A stretch of 64,000 bases of DNA from JBGPTK01 sp963797765 (GCA_963797765.1 CAWCQU010000003.1:1612001-1676000), one strand, 5' to 3'. Numbered from the stretch's first letter, positions 38,492 through 46,680 are shown. Notes: generated by a model from the sequence alone, not told the origin. Numbers and translations: made by a program.

Positions 38492-39547
38492 CTAATTCAC
38501 GCCATGTCCGGTACCGAGCTGTCCCGCGTGCGAACTGAACTTGACCCACTGCGAATATTCCCAACCGTTCCGCCACATCCAGTACAGGCGAACTGCGAGT
38601 CTGCGGGCCATTGCCAATTTGGCGATGTTTCTTTGCCGACGCATCGCCAAGTGCACGTACCGACGTCTCCAGTCCGCATCACATCGCACGGCTGCTTGCG
38701 CTGCTTCTCCCAGCAAGAATCGTAATAAAGAGCTGCCTTGCTTGGTGATGTGTCCCAGTCGTTGATGGCCGGCACTGGAATCCTCCGACGGAATCAGTCC
38801 GATATAGCTGCCGATCTGCTTGCCACACGGAAACCGCTCCGGAGTTCCAATGATCATCACGAAGGCGAGCCCGGTGATAGATCCCACGCCCGGGTGCGTC
38901 ATCAACCGCAGCACTTCGGGCCGTTTCTTGGCTTCCTGCGCGACGGCTGCGGTCAATGCCTCGATGGTGGGATTCATGCGGTCCAGCAACTCCAACAAAT
39001 CTTGCCGGCGTCGTGCTGCCCAGGTAGCTAACGGGAGTTTTTCCAGCTGTGCTCGTCCTTCTTCGCTCCACAGCTTTTTCTTCCGTCGCTGCCCTTCGTT
39101 CATCGCTAGAGCTTGCAGCTGATTCATGATTCGCGTCCGCATCTGCACCAGTCGATGCCGATGCCAGAGCAGTTGCCGCAAATCACGATTCTCCGGACTG
39201 GGTACCCACACGCGAGGAAAGTTATTCTCCAGCAGCAACTGCAACAGCAGTTGGGCGTCCTGGCGGTCGGTCTTTTGCTTGCGGACTCGCTTGGTCTTAA
39301 TCTTCGCCGCATCACCGATCCATACCTCGGTACCCAGCTCTGCCAGTAACCGTTCGAACCAGCGTGAATATCCCGTGGCCTCCATCCCCACACGCACGCT
39401 GACGGTTCGCTGCTTCAGATCCCGATAGAACCTCTCGGCTTCTCCATCACTGTGGTTCAATCGCCGTTCGCCGCATTCACCAGTTTCCGTATCCGCAAAC
39501 GCGATGTACTGATCACTGGGATGGTAATCTACGCCTATAATCACCAT
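38492..39547 (-). CDS. IS110-family transposase (DEDD recombinase)
   Basis: 351 residues from the ATG at 39547 (GGAG 6 bp upstream). The N-terminal RuvC-like DEDD domain starts IIGVDYHPSDQYIAFADTETG and includes VRVGMEATGYSRWFERLL and KTDRQDAQLLLQLL. The C-terminal transposase_20 domain has HPGVGSITGLAFVMIIGTPE and GSYIGLIPSEDSSAGHQRLG, with the conserved Ser region near SSLLRFLLGEAA. The frame is intact, so the element may be active. Members use a bridge RNA from their noncoding end to choose targets; the flanks visible here are short (about 36 and 60 bp) if the repeated CGAGGGAGC marks the ends. Confidence 0.92.
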   Translation of the reverse strand: MVIIGVDYHPSDQYIAFADTETGECGERRLNHSDGEAERFYRDLKQRTVSVRVGMEATGYSRWFERLLAELGTEVWIGDAAKIKTKRVRKQKTDRQDAQLLLQLLLENNFPRVWVPSPENRDLRQLLWHRHRLVQMRTRIMNQLQALAMNEGQRRKKKLWSEEGRAQLEKLPLATWAARRRQDLLELLDRMNPTIEALTAAVAQEAKKRPEVLRLMTHPGVGSITGLAFVMIIGTPERFPCGKQIGSYIGLIPSEDSSAGHQRLGHITKQGSSLLRFLLGEAAQAAVRCDADWRRRYVHLAMRRQRNIAKLAMARRLAVRLYWMWRNGWEYSQWVKFSSHAGQLGTGHGVN

Positions 39548-39930
39548 GTTCGGCTCCTTTCTCCCGAGCCTTTGGTCGTCAACAACCACAGTCTACTCGG
39601 GTCGAGGGAGCCGACATTGTTATGAAATCATTTGAATTCGGCATCTTAGGAACGAATCCAGATGTCCGGTTTCCGCTGCGAGCTCAACCGGTCGATAGCC
39701 ATATCACCGGCGTAGTCAAACTCGCTACTCAGCTTTTGTGGGGTCGTGGGAGGCGAAAGGAGAGGTTTTGGATGAGCAGTCGCCTGCTCGGAAACTAGGG
39801 GGCGCTTGACCCCCGTGGGTTTGCACACCGACAATGATTCTTTCGTGGAAGGCAAGCAAGGGGTTACTAATGTTCTGATAGAGGAAATTAAAAGGAGGTA
39901 ATCTTCTCCGCTGACTTGTCCGAAAAAAGC
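39548..39930. other. Noncoding stretch beyond the IS110 transposase
   Basis: No supported gene. It includes the possible IS end (CGAGGGAGC near 39605) and two small hairpins, near 39776-39795 (AGTCGCCTGCT) and 39800-39823 (GGGGGCGCTTGACCCCC). If the IS is larger than marked, this would be its noncoding, bridge-RNA-bearing end. Confidence 0.35.
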
Positions 39931-40158
39931 CTACTCAGAGCGACGGACGAGGTCGCTGAGCTTCATGCCGAGTGCAGAAGCCAAAGCATTTGCGATTTCA
40001 ATACCGACGTTCACCTTGCCCAATTCAACCGAACTGATATACGTGCGATGGACATTGGCAAGCTCCGCGAATTCTTCTTGGGAAAGTCGAAGCTTCTCTC
40101 GCTCCAGGCGGACTGAATGCCCAAAGCTTCTGCGCGAGAATCTTGTTGCCTTTGCCAC
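39931..40158 (-). CDS. XRE-family helix-turn-helix regulator
   Basis: 75 residues, essentially a lone HTH_3 domain: FGHSVRLEREKLRLSQEEFA, LANVHRTYISSVELGKVNV, and GIEIANALASALGMKLSDLV. Small phage and plasmid repressors have this form. It lies at the left side of an island with four copies of a 17-bp palindrome (40682, 41560, 41769, 43330). It is the only regulator in that island, so it could bind them (inference). No palindrome precedes its own gene. Confidence 0.88.
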   Translation of the reverse strand: MAKATRFSRRSFGHSVRLEREKLRLSQEEFAELANVHRTYISSVELGKVNVGIEIANALASALGMKLSDLVRRSE

Positions 40159-40219
40159 GCCATACTTCTAGTATCCTGAACACGATCAATCTACAGACGA
40201 TCCTCTACAGCGGTGACGC

Positions 40220-40612
40220 ATGCTTTTTAAGCTCCTGACTGCTGTCCTGGCAGTTGCGCTGATAGCAGAGAACGTCTACATCCTGACGCACAGACATCCT
40301 GCCAATAGATTCAAATATATGGATAGTCATGACGGAGTCGTGGCGTTCGATACGACCACTGGCCAACTTTGCAAGACTCTTCGGACAAGATCCACCGCGG
40401 AAATCGAACTGGCGGAAGCGGAGTCAGCCAAAAAACCAGCCCCGTGTCCTCCACCGCCCACGCCTTCCAGTGATCCGTTCTTCGATGAGATAGATCGTGC
40501 TATCAGAAGCAAGAGGTGCGTTGGGAATGGCGAAGATGTGACTCAAAAATCTGACGTGGACTCAGCGATCGAATTCGTAACCAGGCTCCCAGCCTGCGCT
40601 GATATTCGGTAG
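40220..40612 (+). CDS. Small membrane-anchored protein of unknown function
   Basis: 130 residues. A single N-terminal membrane segment (LLTAVLAVALIAENVYI) is followed by a soluble tail containing DTTTGQLCKT, a Pro-rich stretch (PAPCPPPPTPSSDP) and a C-terminal helix with Cys. The TTGQLCKT motif recurs in small acidobacterial membrane proteins I cannot name. Divergent from the XRE gene, 61 bp apart. Function unknown. Confidence 0.6.
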   Translation: MLFKLLTAVLAVALIAENVYILTHRHPANRFKYMDSHDGVVAFDTTTGQLCKTLRTRSTAEIELAEAESAKKPAPCPPPPTPSSDPFFDEIDRAIRSKRCVGNGEDVTQKSDVDSAIEFVTRLPACADIR

Positions 40613-40681
40613 GTGGCCGTCAATGAGGAATAATAGCAAAGGCTCGCGACAGCGACTTGTTCGCCTTCGCGACGGTCGCCC

Positions 40682-40698
40682 ACTATAAAGTTTACAGC
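40682..40698. repeat. 17-bp island palindrome, copy 1
   Basis: ACTATAAAGTTTACAGC, one of four copies of a consensus palindrome ACTGTAAA-G-TTTACAGT. It sits 26 bp before the DUF932-like ORF. Confidence 0.75.
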
Positions 40699-40723
40699 GG
40701 GCATCAGCCTGGAAGGTGGCAGC

Positions 40724-41128
40724 ATGACAAGCGGAACTGTAGCGATTAGACAAAAAATCGGTCAGGACGATGGCGCTCTCCGATGGTTTGGCGAGCCGGT
40801 CTGGGTTTCTAAGGGCCCGCCGGCGTCCTTGATCAACCTAATTCCTCGTTTCGCACGCCGCCCATTCTCGTTGCTCAATCTCGAATCCTCTCCAGGGGCG
40901 GAATCGAATAGTCTGTTTCCAAACGGCGAGAATAAGCTGTGTGACTTGATTGTGCGCGAGCCCCTGAACGATGCGGAGTGTGAGACCCCCGTGGGGGTCG
41001 TCTCGAAACATTACAAGCTCGTGCAACACACGGAACTGTTTAAAGGAGCTTGCGAAGCTCTTGAAGCCGCTTCCGATCCTCACTTGTCCGCCCATTTCGC
41101 TTTGGGTAGAGCCCGTGCAATTTGGTGA
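40724..41128 (+). pseudogene. DUF932-like protein, N-terminal fragment
   Basis: 134 residues. The section CETPVGVVSKHYKLVQHTEL matches the start of the DUF932 domain found on plasmids and phages. After about residue 115 the similarity stops and the ORF ends (HFALGRARAIW), whereas family members continue for 150 residues or more. The tail also overlaps, antisense, the end of the gene at 41040-41462, so the junction looks like a rearrangement. Preceded by palindrome copy 1. Function of DUF932 proteins is unknown. Confidence 0.5.
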
Positions 41129-41462
41129 GCTCGTGAAGGGCCCTCAGTTGGATCCTGTGGTCCGGAACTTCCCGCGTTTCCACCACGGCCCCTCGATAGC
41201 TAAAGTAGATTTTTTTGGTCGCATCCACATTCTTGATTAGTTTCTTGAGCAATTTTTCAGGGGATATCCTGATTTCGTCGAATGCTTCAGGCCTGTGAGT
41301 CCTACTTCGATTCATTGACCTGCGGGAAGACTGCGCTGTTCCAGGCTCTGCAGCCCGGCCAGCTTCACTGACGTTTAGGCCTCGGCTGATTCCCTCAAGC
41401 ACCTTTTTGCGCTTTCTGTCTATGCACGGGGTCTTATTGGGATCTTGGTTGTCTTTGGTCAT
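41040..41462 (-). CDS. Small HTH-like basic protein, paralogue A
   Basis: 140 residues, very basic. A helix-turn-helix-like block RKRKKVLEGISRGLNVSEAG is near-parallel to KRRRLLRGVSSGFSAKEAC in the gene at 42921-43229, so the two are paralogues. The C-terminal half (KLLKKLIKNVDATKKIYFSY...RIQLRALHELTKLHGLYP) resembles small terminase- or replication-associated DNA-binding proteins, but I cannot assign it. Two palindrome copies (41560, 41769) lie upstream. Function unknown. Confidence 0.65.
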   Translation of the reverse strand: MTKDNQDPNKTPCIDRKRKKVLEGISRGLNVSEAGRAAEPGTAQSSRRSMNRSRTHRPEAFDEIRISPEKLLKKLIKNVDATKKIYFSYRGAVVETREVPDHRIQLRALHELTKLHGLYPKRNGRTSEDRKRLQELRKLL

Positions 41463-41559
41463 CTGTCAGTCCCTGTATCTACCACTCCCGAACACGGCAG
41501 TAATGAAATCCACTCGGTGTCCAACTCGGAAAGGCGACCATACTCGGGGCTCGCCGTGT

Positions 41560-41576
41560 ACTGTAAAGTTTACAGT
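41560..41576. repeat. 17-bp island palindrome, copy 2
   Basis: ACTGTAAAGTTTACAGT, a perfect palindrome around a central G, about 100 bp upstream of paralogue A (41040-41462). Confidence 0.85.
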
Positions 41577-41768
41577 GCGGCCCGATCATCCCGAATCTTG
41601 GTCCGGTCGTCGCACGACTGACTGGCTGAGCGCCGCGCTTCCTCCGGAACGGCTTGCCTTCGGACATCGATCACTCCTCATGGAAACCGGACTTGCCCGC
41701 CCAATCCGCGGGAACAGGCCGCCCCATTGAGATCAGAAACGGCCAAGTATTTGGGCGTCCCTCCGGCT

Positions 41769-41785
41769 GCTATAAAGTTTACAGC
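41769..41785. repeat. 17-bp island palindrome, copy 3
   Basis: GCTATAAAGTTTACAGC, followed by ACCGCAGCAGTC. The latter flank parallels that of copy 4 (GCCGCAGTAGTC), so similarity extends beyond the palindrome. Confidence 0.8.
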
Positions 41786-41940
41786 ACCGCAGCAGTCTCG
41801 ATTCACGGACTGAGTCACCCGTGCCATTGCAATTCCTCGTAGGAGCCTTCTCCGCTAGGGCTCTGCTCCCCTCGTCGATGTCCCCGGCGGTGACGCGCTG
41901 CTCGGGGCACGACAGAGCCGACGAACCTCTGAAAAAGTGT

Positions 41941-42924
41941 TCATGACGCGTGCTCCGAACATACAATGGCTGGCGATGGCCCTCGTTCATACCCTTCATC
42001 GATTGCTCGTATCACCATTTCCCTGTTGACTGGAAGCCCATGATTCATCGCGTCTGCAGTCAGATCGGCGACAATTTCTTTCCATCCGACGCTGGCGACG
42101 TTCGCCTCGAAACGCTCGCTTAAGTACGCTGCCGCTCTTTTAGCAAGATACTCCTCGATCTCATTCGGCAGATCCGCAAGAAAGCCTGGCAGGGCGGTCC
42201 GGACGTAGTTGTGCTCATTCTCGACCTTATGCGTGGATCGGTCGAGGATGCGGGCGCGCATCCAGGCGCGCATCTCTGGCTTTAGGTCTTTCTCTTTAGA
42301 TGTTTCTTCTTTTATTTGTGTATGGTTACGATGAACAGTGTCGTCGATTTGGGTTTGAGTTTGGGGTGATTCTGACGACGAATATCCATCACTTGCACAA
42401 CCTTTCGAACTTCCACACCCAACATCCAGCCCTGCATTACGCGGTGGGTTTGATACGTATTGCGGGTCCTTTTCTTGTACGGTACAGGAAAGGGACTTTA
42501 GAAGAATCTGGGGCTTTGGGGTTGTTGTCGCGTCGATCGGATTTCGATGGACAGAATAGTGGCATTGTCCCATCACGACTCTCTTCCGGCCGTTGACGAT
42601 CCGCAAGACACGCTCCCGGTCTACGCTCACGAAGCCAGCAGCCACGAGTTCTCGCATAGACCGCAGTCGAACATTCCGGCACATGTCCGCCTCGCGGCCG
42701 ATGTACTCTGCCCGAAGCCAGCGATCTCTGATTCTCAGCTCGCCCGTCTTGCCATTAGCCAGGGCCCGCATCGTCATGTATAGGTGTCGCACGTGCTTAC
42801 TGAGTTTGAGTTCGTTGCTCCGCCTCAGCATGGGCGCCGGCGCGTCGACGATGAAGGGCTTGCGTTGCTTCGACCTCTGAGGGATAGCGCACTGCTCGAG
42901 AATTGGATTGGCGTTGGTTATCAT
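41941..42924 (-). CDS. Unknown protein with possible winged-helix N-terminus
   Basis: 327 residues. Residues ~30-110 (LKLSKHVRHLYMTMRALANG, then GELRIRDRWLRAEYIGREADMC, then RSMRELVAAGFVSVDRERVL) have the spacing of a winged-helix DNA-binding domain like those of plasmid replication initiators. A low-complexity Ser/Thr/Gln linker follows (~150-200), then a helical tail (PNEIEEYLAKRAAAYLSERF). The start overlaps the stop of the basic HTH gene upstream by 4 bp, so the two are co-translated. Candidate replication or transfer protein of the island; not a named family. Confidence 0.6.
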   Translation of the reverse strand: MITNANPILEQCAIPQRSKQRKPFIVDAPAPMLRRSNELKLSKHVRHLYMTMRALANGKTGELRIRDRWLRAEYIGREADMCRNVRLRSMRELVAAGFVSVDRERVLRIVNGRKRVVMGQCHYSVHRNPIDATTTPKPQILLKSLSCTVQEKDPQYVSNPPRNAGLDVGCGSSKGCASDGYSSSESPQTQTQIDDTVHRNHTQIKEETSKEKDLKPEMRAWMRARILDRSTHKVENEHNYVRTALPGFLADLPNEIEEYLAKRAAAYLSERFEANVASVGWKEIVADLTADAMNHGLPVNREMVIRAIDEGYERGPSPAIVCSEHAS

Positions 42925-43229
42925 GAAGTCACTCGCTTCCGAGAGGTCGCTTCGATCGGCTGCTCCCTGATTCTGCGATTGGCTCTATTCGCAGAATGTG
43001 TCGTCCCATACGCTGCCTCCTTACAGGCTTCTTTTGCGCTAAACCCTGATGACACTCCTCGCAGGAGTCTTCTCCGCTTAGCATTCATCTGCGGGAGACG
43101 ATTGCGCCTTCGATTTCCTGAACGTATTGGAAACCTGGTTGGCCTTTCCATAGCACTGCTTTGGTCAAGCGTCGGAACACGCGAGTGGGCATCATTTGAT
43201 CGACGCATAAGAGAGTTCATTTCAAGCAT
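42921..43229 (-). CDS. Small HTH-like basic protein, paralogue B
   Basis: Up to 102 residues; an internal ATG at 43088 (MNAKRRRLLRG) may be the true start, leaving ~55 residues. The KRRRLLRGVSSGFSAKEACK block is shared with paralogue A (41040-41462). The gene ends in a 4-bp overlap with the gene at 41941-42924, forming a two-gene unit behind palindrome copy 4. Probably DNA-binding; role unknown. Confidence 0.6.
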   Translation of the reverse strand: MLEMNSLMRRSNDAHSRVPTLDQSSAMERPTRFPIRSGNRRRNRLPQMNAKRRRLLRGVSSGFSAKEACKEAAYGTTHSANRANRRIREQPIEATSRKRVTS

Positions 43230-43608
43230 GCATCCCTCCTCACAGATACCAAGATGGTCGGCCCGCCTTGTCCTCTGAAATCGGTCGCCTCATTAGTGTG
43301 TGCCAAGGGGAAGACGAGATTCGATGCTTACTGTAAAGTTTACAGTGCCGCAGTAGTCTAGACGCACAGGAAACCCTGGACCGCGGCCTGATGGACTGCC
43401 TAGCCTTAGCCATTCCAATTCTCACGATTTCGTCGTCGCCATCCCGTCAAACCGACGGTAGGCGCTTGAGCCTTAGGGAGCCACGTTTTCGGCTTGCCAG
43501 ACTCCCCCGAAACCAAAAAGTTGGGGCCAACTTGGGGCCAAAACTAGGGCCAGAATGGACCGAAAGCGGGACGTACGGGGAGTAAGGTCGGCAGATTCAA
43601 CGGGACTT
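43230..43608. other. Island right end beside the selenocysteine tRNA
   Basis: Holds palindrome copy 4 (43330-43346) and, near 43518-43555, GGGGCCAA-type direct repeats (TTGGGGCCAACTTGGGGCC). One plus-strand reading frame ends ANLGPKLGPEW, like the C-terminus of some integrases, but it is too short to support a gene. No second copy of the tRNA end was found. Confidence 0.4.
43330..43346. repeat. 17-bp island palindrome, copy 4
   Basis: ACTGTAAAGTTTACAGT, identical to copy 2, about 100 bp upstream of paralogue B (42921-43229). Confidence 0.85.
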
Positions 43609-43707
43609 TGGCGGAAGCGTGTGGGAGTCGAACCCACCATCCGGCTCGCGAAGAGCCGGATCAATGGCTTTGAAGGCCACGAAGACCACCGGGCCCCTTT
43701 CGCCTCC
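43609..43707 (-). tRNA. selC: Selenocysteine tRNA (UCA)
   Basis: A 99-nt gene with encoded CCA (TGG at 43609 on the plus strand). The acceptor GGAGGCG pairs with CGCTTCC followed by discriminator G. The D stem is six base pairs (GGGGCC/GGTCTT). The anticodon loop CTTCAAA gives UCA in a TGGC/GCCA stem. A long variable arm (GATCCGGCTC-TTCG-CGAGCCGGAT) and the T arm GTGGG-TTCGACT-CCCAC complete it. Long acceptor, six-bp D stem and long variable arm are diagnostic of tRNA(Sec). The organism therefore probably makes selenoproteins; selA, selB and selD are not in the window. The 3' end faces the mobile island, as expected of an integration target. Confidence 0.96.
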
Positions 43708-43824
43708 ATGAAGGAGTATATCGAAAAGCCGACGAAAATTAGGAGTCTGAATTCGTACGCGCCTGCCCGATAGCCGAGTATGAATCTAGAATTCAAGATG
43801 CAATTGGGAGGATTGCGTGAATCG

Positions 43825-46299
43825 TCAGGAATTCTGACGGGAAAGATTCGAAACTTTTTGGCGGGCGATTTCGACCAGCTTGGGGTTGGTGCAGACTTCG
43901 AAATAAGCGCGTGTGCCCGGGCCGCCCACGGCTCCATTGGTTTCGATGCGGCGGACCATGCCGCGGCGAAGGACCAGCGGCTCGAGAGTTTCGCCGATGG
44001 GAACCTCGCCAAAGAAAAGCTGGGCGCGCTCCTTGCCCCAGGGAAACGGGAAAATTCCTTCCAGGGGAGCGAGCGAAATTTCCGCGGCGAGTTTTGCGAA
44101 GCCTTCTTCGTTGAGGGCAATTCCGTTCAAATTGTAACGAAGTAACAGTTCGTCACCTTCTTCCTCCGGCGTGCCTTCGACAACGGTTTCGAGCAGGAAA
44201 ACGTTGAACGGCGAAGGATTATTTCCGAGCAAGCGCCGCGCGACTTTGGAACAACTGGAGAGGCGGTCGGAATTATTGATGGCGCGGGAAATCAGGATGC
44301 GCGAATCGCCGTCCATCCAGGTGGAAGGCGGAGAATTCTGGAAGGCGACGCCCAGGCCGAGTTCGAGGCGCGGAAGATCGCTGGATTCGGCGGTGTTGTT
44401 GTAAGCGTTGGCAACGGCCAGGATTTCACGGGCGAGGACGCAAGCCTTGGCCACGGCTCGCTGGCTGGCGCGAGTGGATTCGGTTTCGTAAATTGCGAGA
44501 ATGATGGCGTCGCCTTCGAGAAATACTTTTGCAGCGCCGTAGCGGTCCAAGATGCGCTTTACCGGCTCGTAAAGATTCAGGCTGAAATGAGACGCGGGGT
44601 TGAGGCCGCGCGATTGCAGCAATTTGGTGATGCTGGTGGAGCCGCGGACGTCCGCCTTGATGATGGCGTGGGAGACGACCAGATCTTCCGTGGGGCGGGC
44701 TTCCTCGGCAAGCACCAGTTCGTAGAGGCTGCGATTGGCGCGAGACAATTCGCGGGAACGTTCGGAGCGGACCAAGTTGATGCGTTCCATCCACGCAGTT
44801 ACGTGCTGGAAATTGCGGCGGTCGCGGCGGAGGCGCATCAAGTCCTCCGCGAATCGTAAAGCGACGACGCGAACTTCGTCACGCGGGCAGCGGCGAATCG
44901 CGCGAGAGGATTCTTCGATTTTTTTCGGAGAAAAGGTTCGCGCGGGATATTGCTGAAGAATTTGCTCCACGCGCTTGGCTTCGTCGCGATTGACCAGGGC
45001 TTTTTTCAACTGCTGCAAATGGACGGGCGGACAAAAATCGCGATAGAGATTTCGCACCTCGTAGCTGGCGAGCATGTTGACAAGCAAATCGCGCTGCTCG
45101 AGGCGGCTGATCCATTCGTCCAAGAGGCGTTCCCGGCCATTTGAGGAAGAATCGCTCTCCAGGGGGGCTTTGGAATCGAGCAGGCGGCGGGCGTTTTCGG
45201 GCTCGTTGAGAAAATCTCCCAGGCGGTTTTTGTGCTCTTCGGCGTGGAATTCCACGCGGTCCTTGGCGGCTTCCAGTTGGGGAGCTACTTCATCAAGTTG
45301 ACGCTGCAATTCGGCCTGGCGGGCGCGCAGAGCCGAGCCTTCCTTTTGCAGAGAGATCGAACTGCTTTCGGTTTTTTTCCAGGGCCAGGAGAACCGTTCT
45401 TCCTCCCCGCCAATTTTGCGAACCAGTCCGGACTGCTCTTCTTCGATGAGGGCCAACTCCGCGCGGACGTTGCGGGCGCGTTCGAGCAAATTCTGATAGG
45501 TGGAGGAGGATTTGGCAGTGTCGTTGCCCGAATCCTCGGGAGAGACAAATTCCGCGATGAAATCGAGGAGCAGCGTTTCGAAGACTTCGAAACGGTCTGG
45601 ATCGTTCAGGAAATTTCCGAGCAAGACGTAGTGTTCGAGAAAAACGTGATCGTCGGAGCCCGCTTCAACGAAGAGGAGACGGTTCAAAAAAAGTTCATAG
45701 AGCTGAGAAAAATCGTCGCCGAAAAGAGCGCGGCGGGAGTTCGCGATGGCGCTTTCCTCGATTTCGCGCAGCAACTGGGCGAGCGACTGGCCCACGTCGC
45801 GATAGACGCTCTTGCGATTGGCCTGGAGTTCGGCGATGCGGGCACGCATGATATGCGCCTGTTCGCTGTGCTCGAAAAGCGAACCACGGCCGCGAATATA
45901 ATCCTTGCACTCCACGATCAGGCTGGAGAATTGATTGGAAATCTCAGCGGCGAGATGCTTCAACAGGGCGAGGCGCAGGAGCAAATCCTGCTCGATATTT
46001 TTCTCGTATTTCGCGCGGGTAAGCGAACCCTGGAGCAATTCCGCAATCATTTTGCGGAACTTGCCGGTTTCCGGCGATTTCTTTTGGGAGTCCTGGCCAA
46101 AGAATATGGCGAGATTCGCGGTCTGACGGACCAGATCCAGGAGATATTTGCGGCAGAACTCGGTAAAGCGCGGGCTTAAGAAAACATCATAGTGGATGTT
46201 GTCCGTGCCGACGGCGAGGGAATCGAGGCGGATTTCGACGGCGTAGGGTTTGAGTTTGAGACGGGGCGAGGCAAGCGGGATCGTGGTCGGAAGGTCCAT
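43825..46299 (-). CDS. Large protein with C-terminal class III cyclase-like domain
   Basis: 824 residues. The N-terminal ~530 residues are largely helical with coiled-coil character (LRARQAELQRQLDEVAPQLE near 330) and no membrane segment. From ~545 a nucleotidyl-cyclase homology domain is visible: first metal Asp in IIKADVRGSTSITKLL, second in VFLEGDAIILAIYE, and INNSDRLSSCSK aligned with the Asn/Arg catalytic helix (consensus VNxAxRL). The usual substrate Lys just before the second Asp and the Asp/Thr before the Asn helix are not in place. Activity or substrate is therefore uncertain; it may be a degenerate or divergent cyclase. Monocistronic, 118 bp from the tRNA(Sec) 5' end. Confidence 0.7.
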   Translation of the reverse strand: MDLPTTIPLASPRLKLKPYAVEIRLDSLAVGTDNIHYDVFLSPRFTEFCRKYLLDLVRQTANLAIFFGQDSQKKSPETGKFRKMIAELLQGSLTRAKYEKNIEQDLLLRLALLKHLAAEISNQFSSLIVECKDYIRGRGSLFEHSEQAHIMRARIAELQANRKSVYRDVGQSLAQLLREIEESAIANSRRALFGDDFSQLYELFLNRLLFVEAGSDDHVFLEHYVLLGNFLNDPDRFEVFETLLLDFIAEFVSPEDSGNDTAKSSSTYQNLLERARNVRAELALIEEEQSGLVRKIGGEEERFSWPWKKTESSSISLQKEGSALRARQAELQRQLDEVAPQLEAAKDRVEFHAEEHKNRLGDFLNEPENARRLLDSKAPLESDSSSNGRERLLDEWISRLEQRDLLVNMLASYEVRNLYRDFCPPVHLQQLKKALVNRDEAKRVEQILQQYPARTFSPKKIEESSRAIRRCPRDEVRVVALRFAEDLMRLRRDRRNFQHVTAWMERINLVRSERSRELSRANRSLYELVLAEEARPTEDLVVSHAIIKADVRGSTSITKLLQSRGLNPASHFSLNLYEPVKRILDRYGAAKVFLEGDAIILAIYETESTRASQRAVAKACVLAREILAVANAYNNTAESSDLPRLELGLGVAFQNSPPSTWMDGDSRILISRAINNSDRLSSCSKVARRLLGNNPSPFNVFLLETVVEGTPEEEGDELLLRYNLNGIALNEEGFAKLAAEISLAPLEGIFPFPWGKERAQLFFGEVPIGETLEPLVLRRGMVRRIETNGAVGGPGTRAYFEVCTNPKLVEIARQKVSNLSRQNS

Positions 46300-46355
46300 T
46301 GGCGATGGGTAGTATTCCCCGTTTCACTGTAGCAGAATGATTCGGAGAGAAAAGG

Positions 46356-46610
46356 ATGAGCAGCGTACCCGTCAATACCTCGAAAGCACAGGAAGGGCCC
46401 CACGGGCCGTGCCTTTATTTTGGGCCAGGCGGGGAGAGATGCGGCCGGGAAGCCCATGCGAATGGATATTGCTCGAGGCATGATCCTGAAGGGGCGCCGA
46501 TTGCGGCGGGCATTCCGGCGAAGCGGTTTTGGGCGTTGGTGGGGGCGACTGCGGTGCTTTGGCCGGTGCTGGTGGATTTGATTCGGGTTTTGATTCGGTG
46601 GCTGCGGTAG
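46356..46610 (+). CDS. Small protein with Cys/His cluster and C-terminal membrane helix
   Basis: 84 residues. The N-terminal half has C-(10)-C-(9)-C-(2)-H (CLYFGPGGERCGREAHANGY then CSRH), a plausible zinc-binding module. The C-terminus is one membrane helix (FWALVGATAVLWPVLVDLI) ending in Arg. Divergent from the cyclase-like gene with a 56-bp gap. I do not recognise a named family. Confidence 0.55.
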   Translation: MSSVPVNTSKAQEGPHGPCLYFGPGGERCGREAHANGYCSRHDPEGAPIAAGIPAKRFWALVGATAVLWPVLVDLIRVLIRWLR

Positions 46611-46680
46611 GGATTATGGATTACCGCAGAGGAACGGAGAACGCAGAAAGCGTGCTTGGGGGCCTGGGAGAGTTTCAAGG

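Larger units (their letters stand above)
41463..41940. other. Noncoding island segment with two palindromes and a decayed gene copy
   Basis: Contains palindromes at 41560-41576 and 41769-41785. Around 41830-41870 the minus strand reads CTAGCGGAGAAGGCTCCTAC, closely matching the start of the HTH block of the 42921-43229 gene (CTAAGCGGAGAAGACTCCTG) but with one base lost. This is a decayed third paralogue. Confidence 0.5.

Noticed and set aside
43391..43585. Integrase C-terminus ending ANLGPKLGPEW
   Set aside because: Only 64 codons, no catalytic motif in frame, and repeats in the DNA explain the GP-rich sequence.
45232..46179. Plus-strand ORF of 315 codons
   Set aside because: Antisense of the 824-residue cyclase-like gene; no SD.
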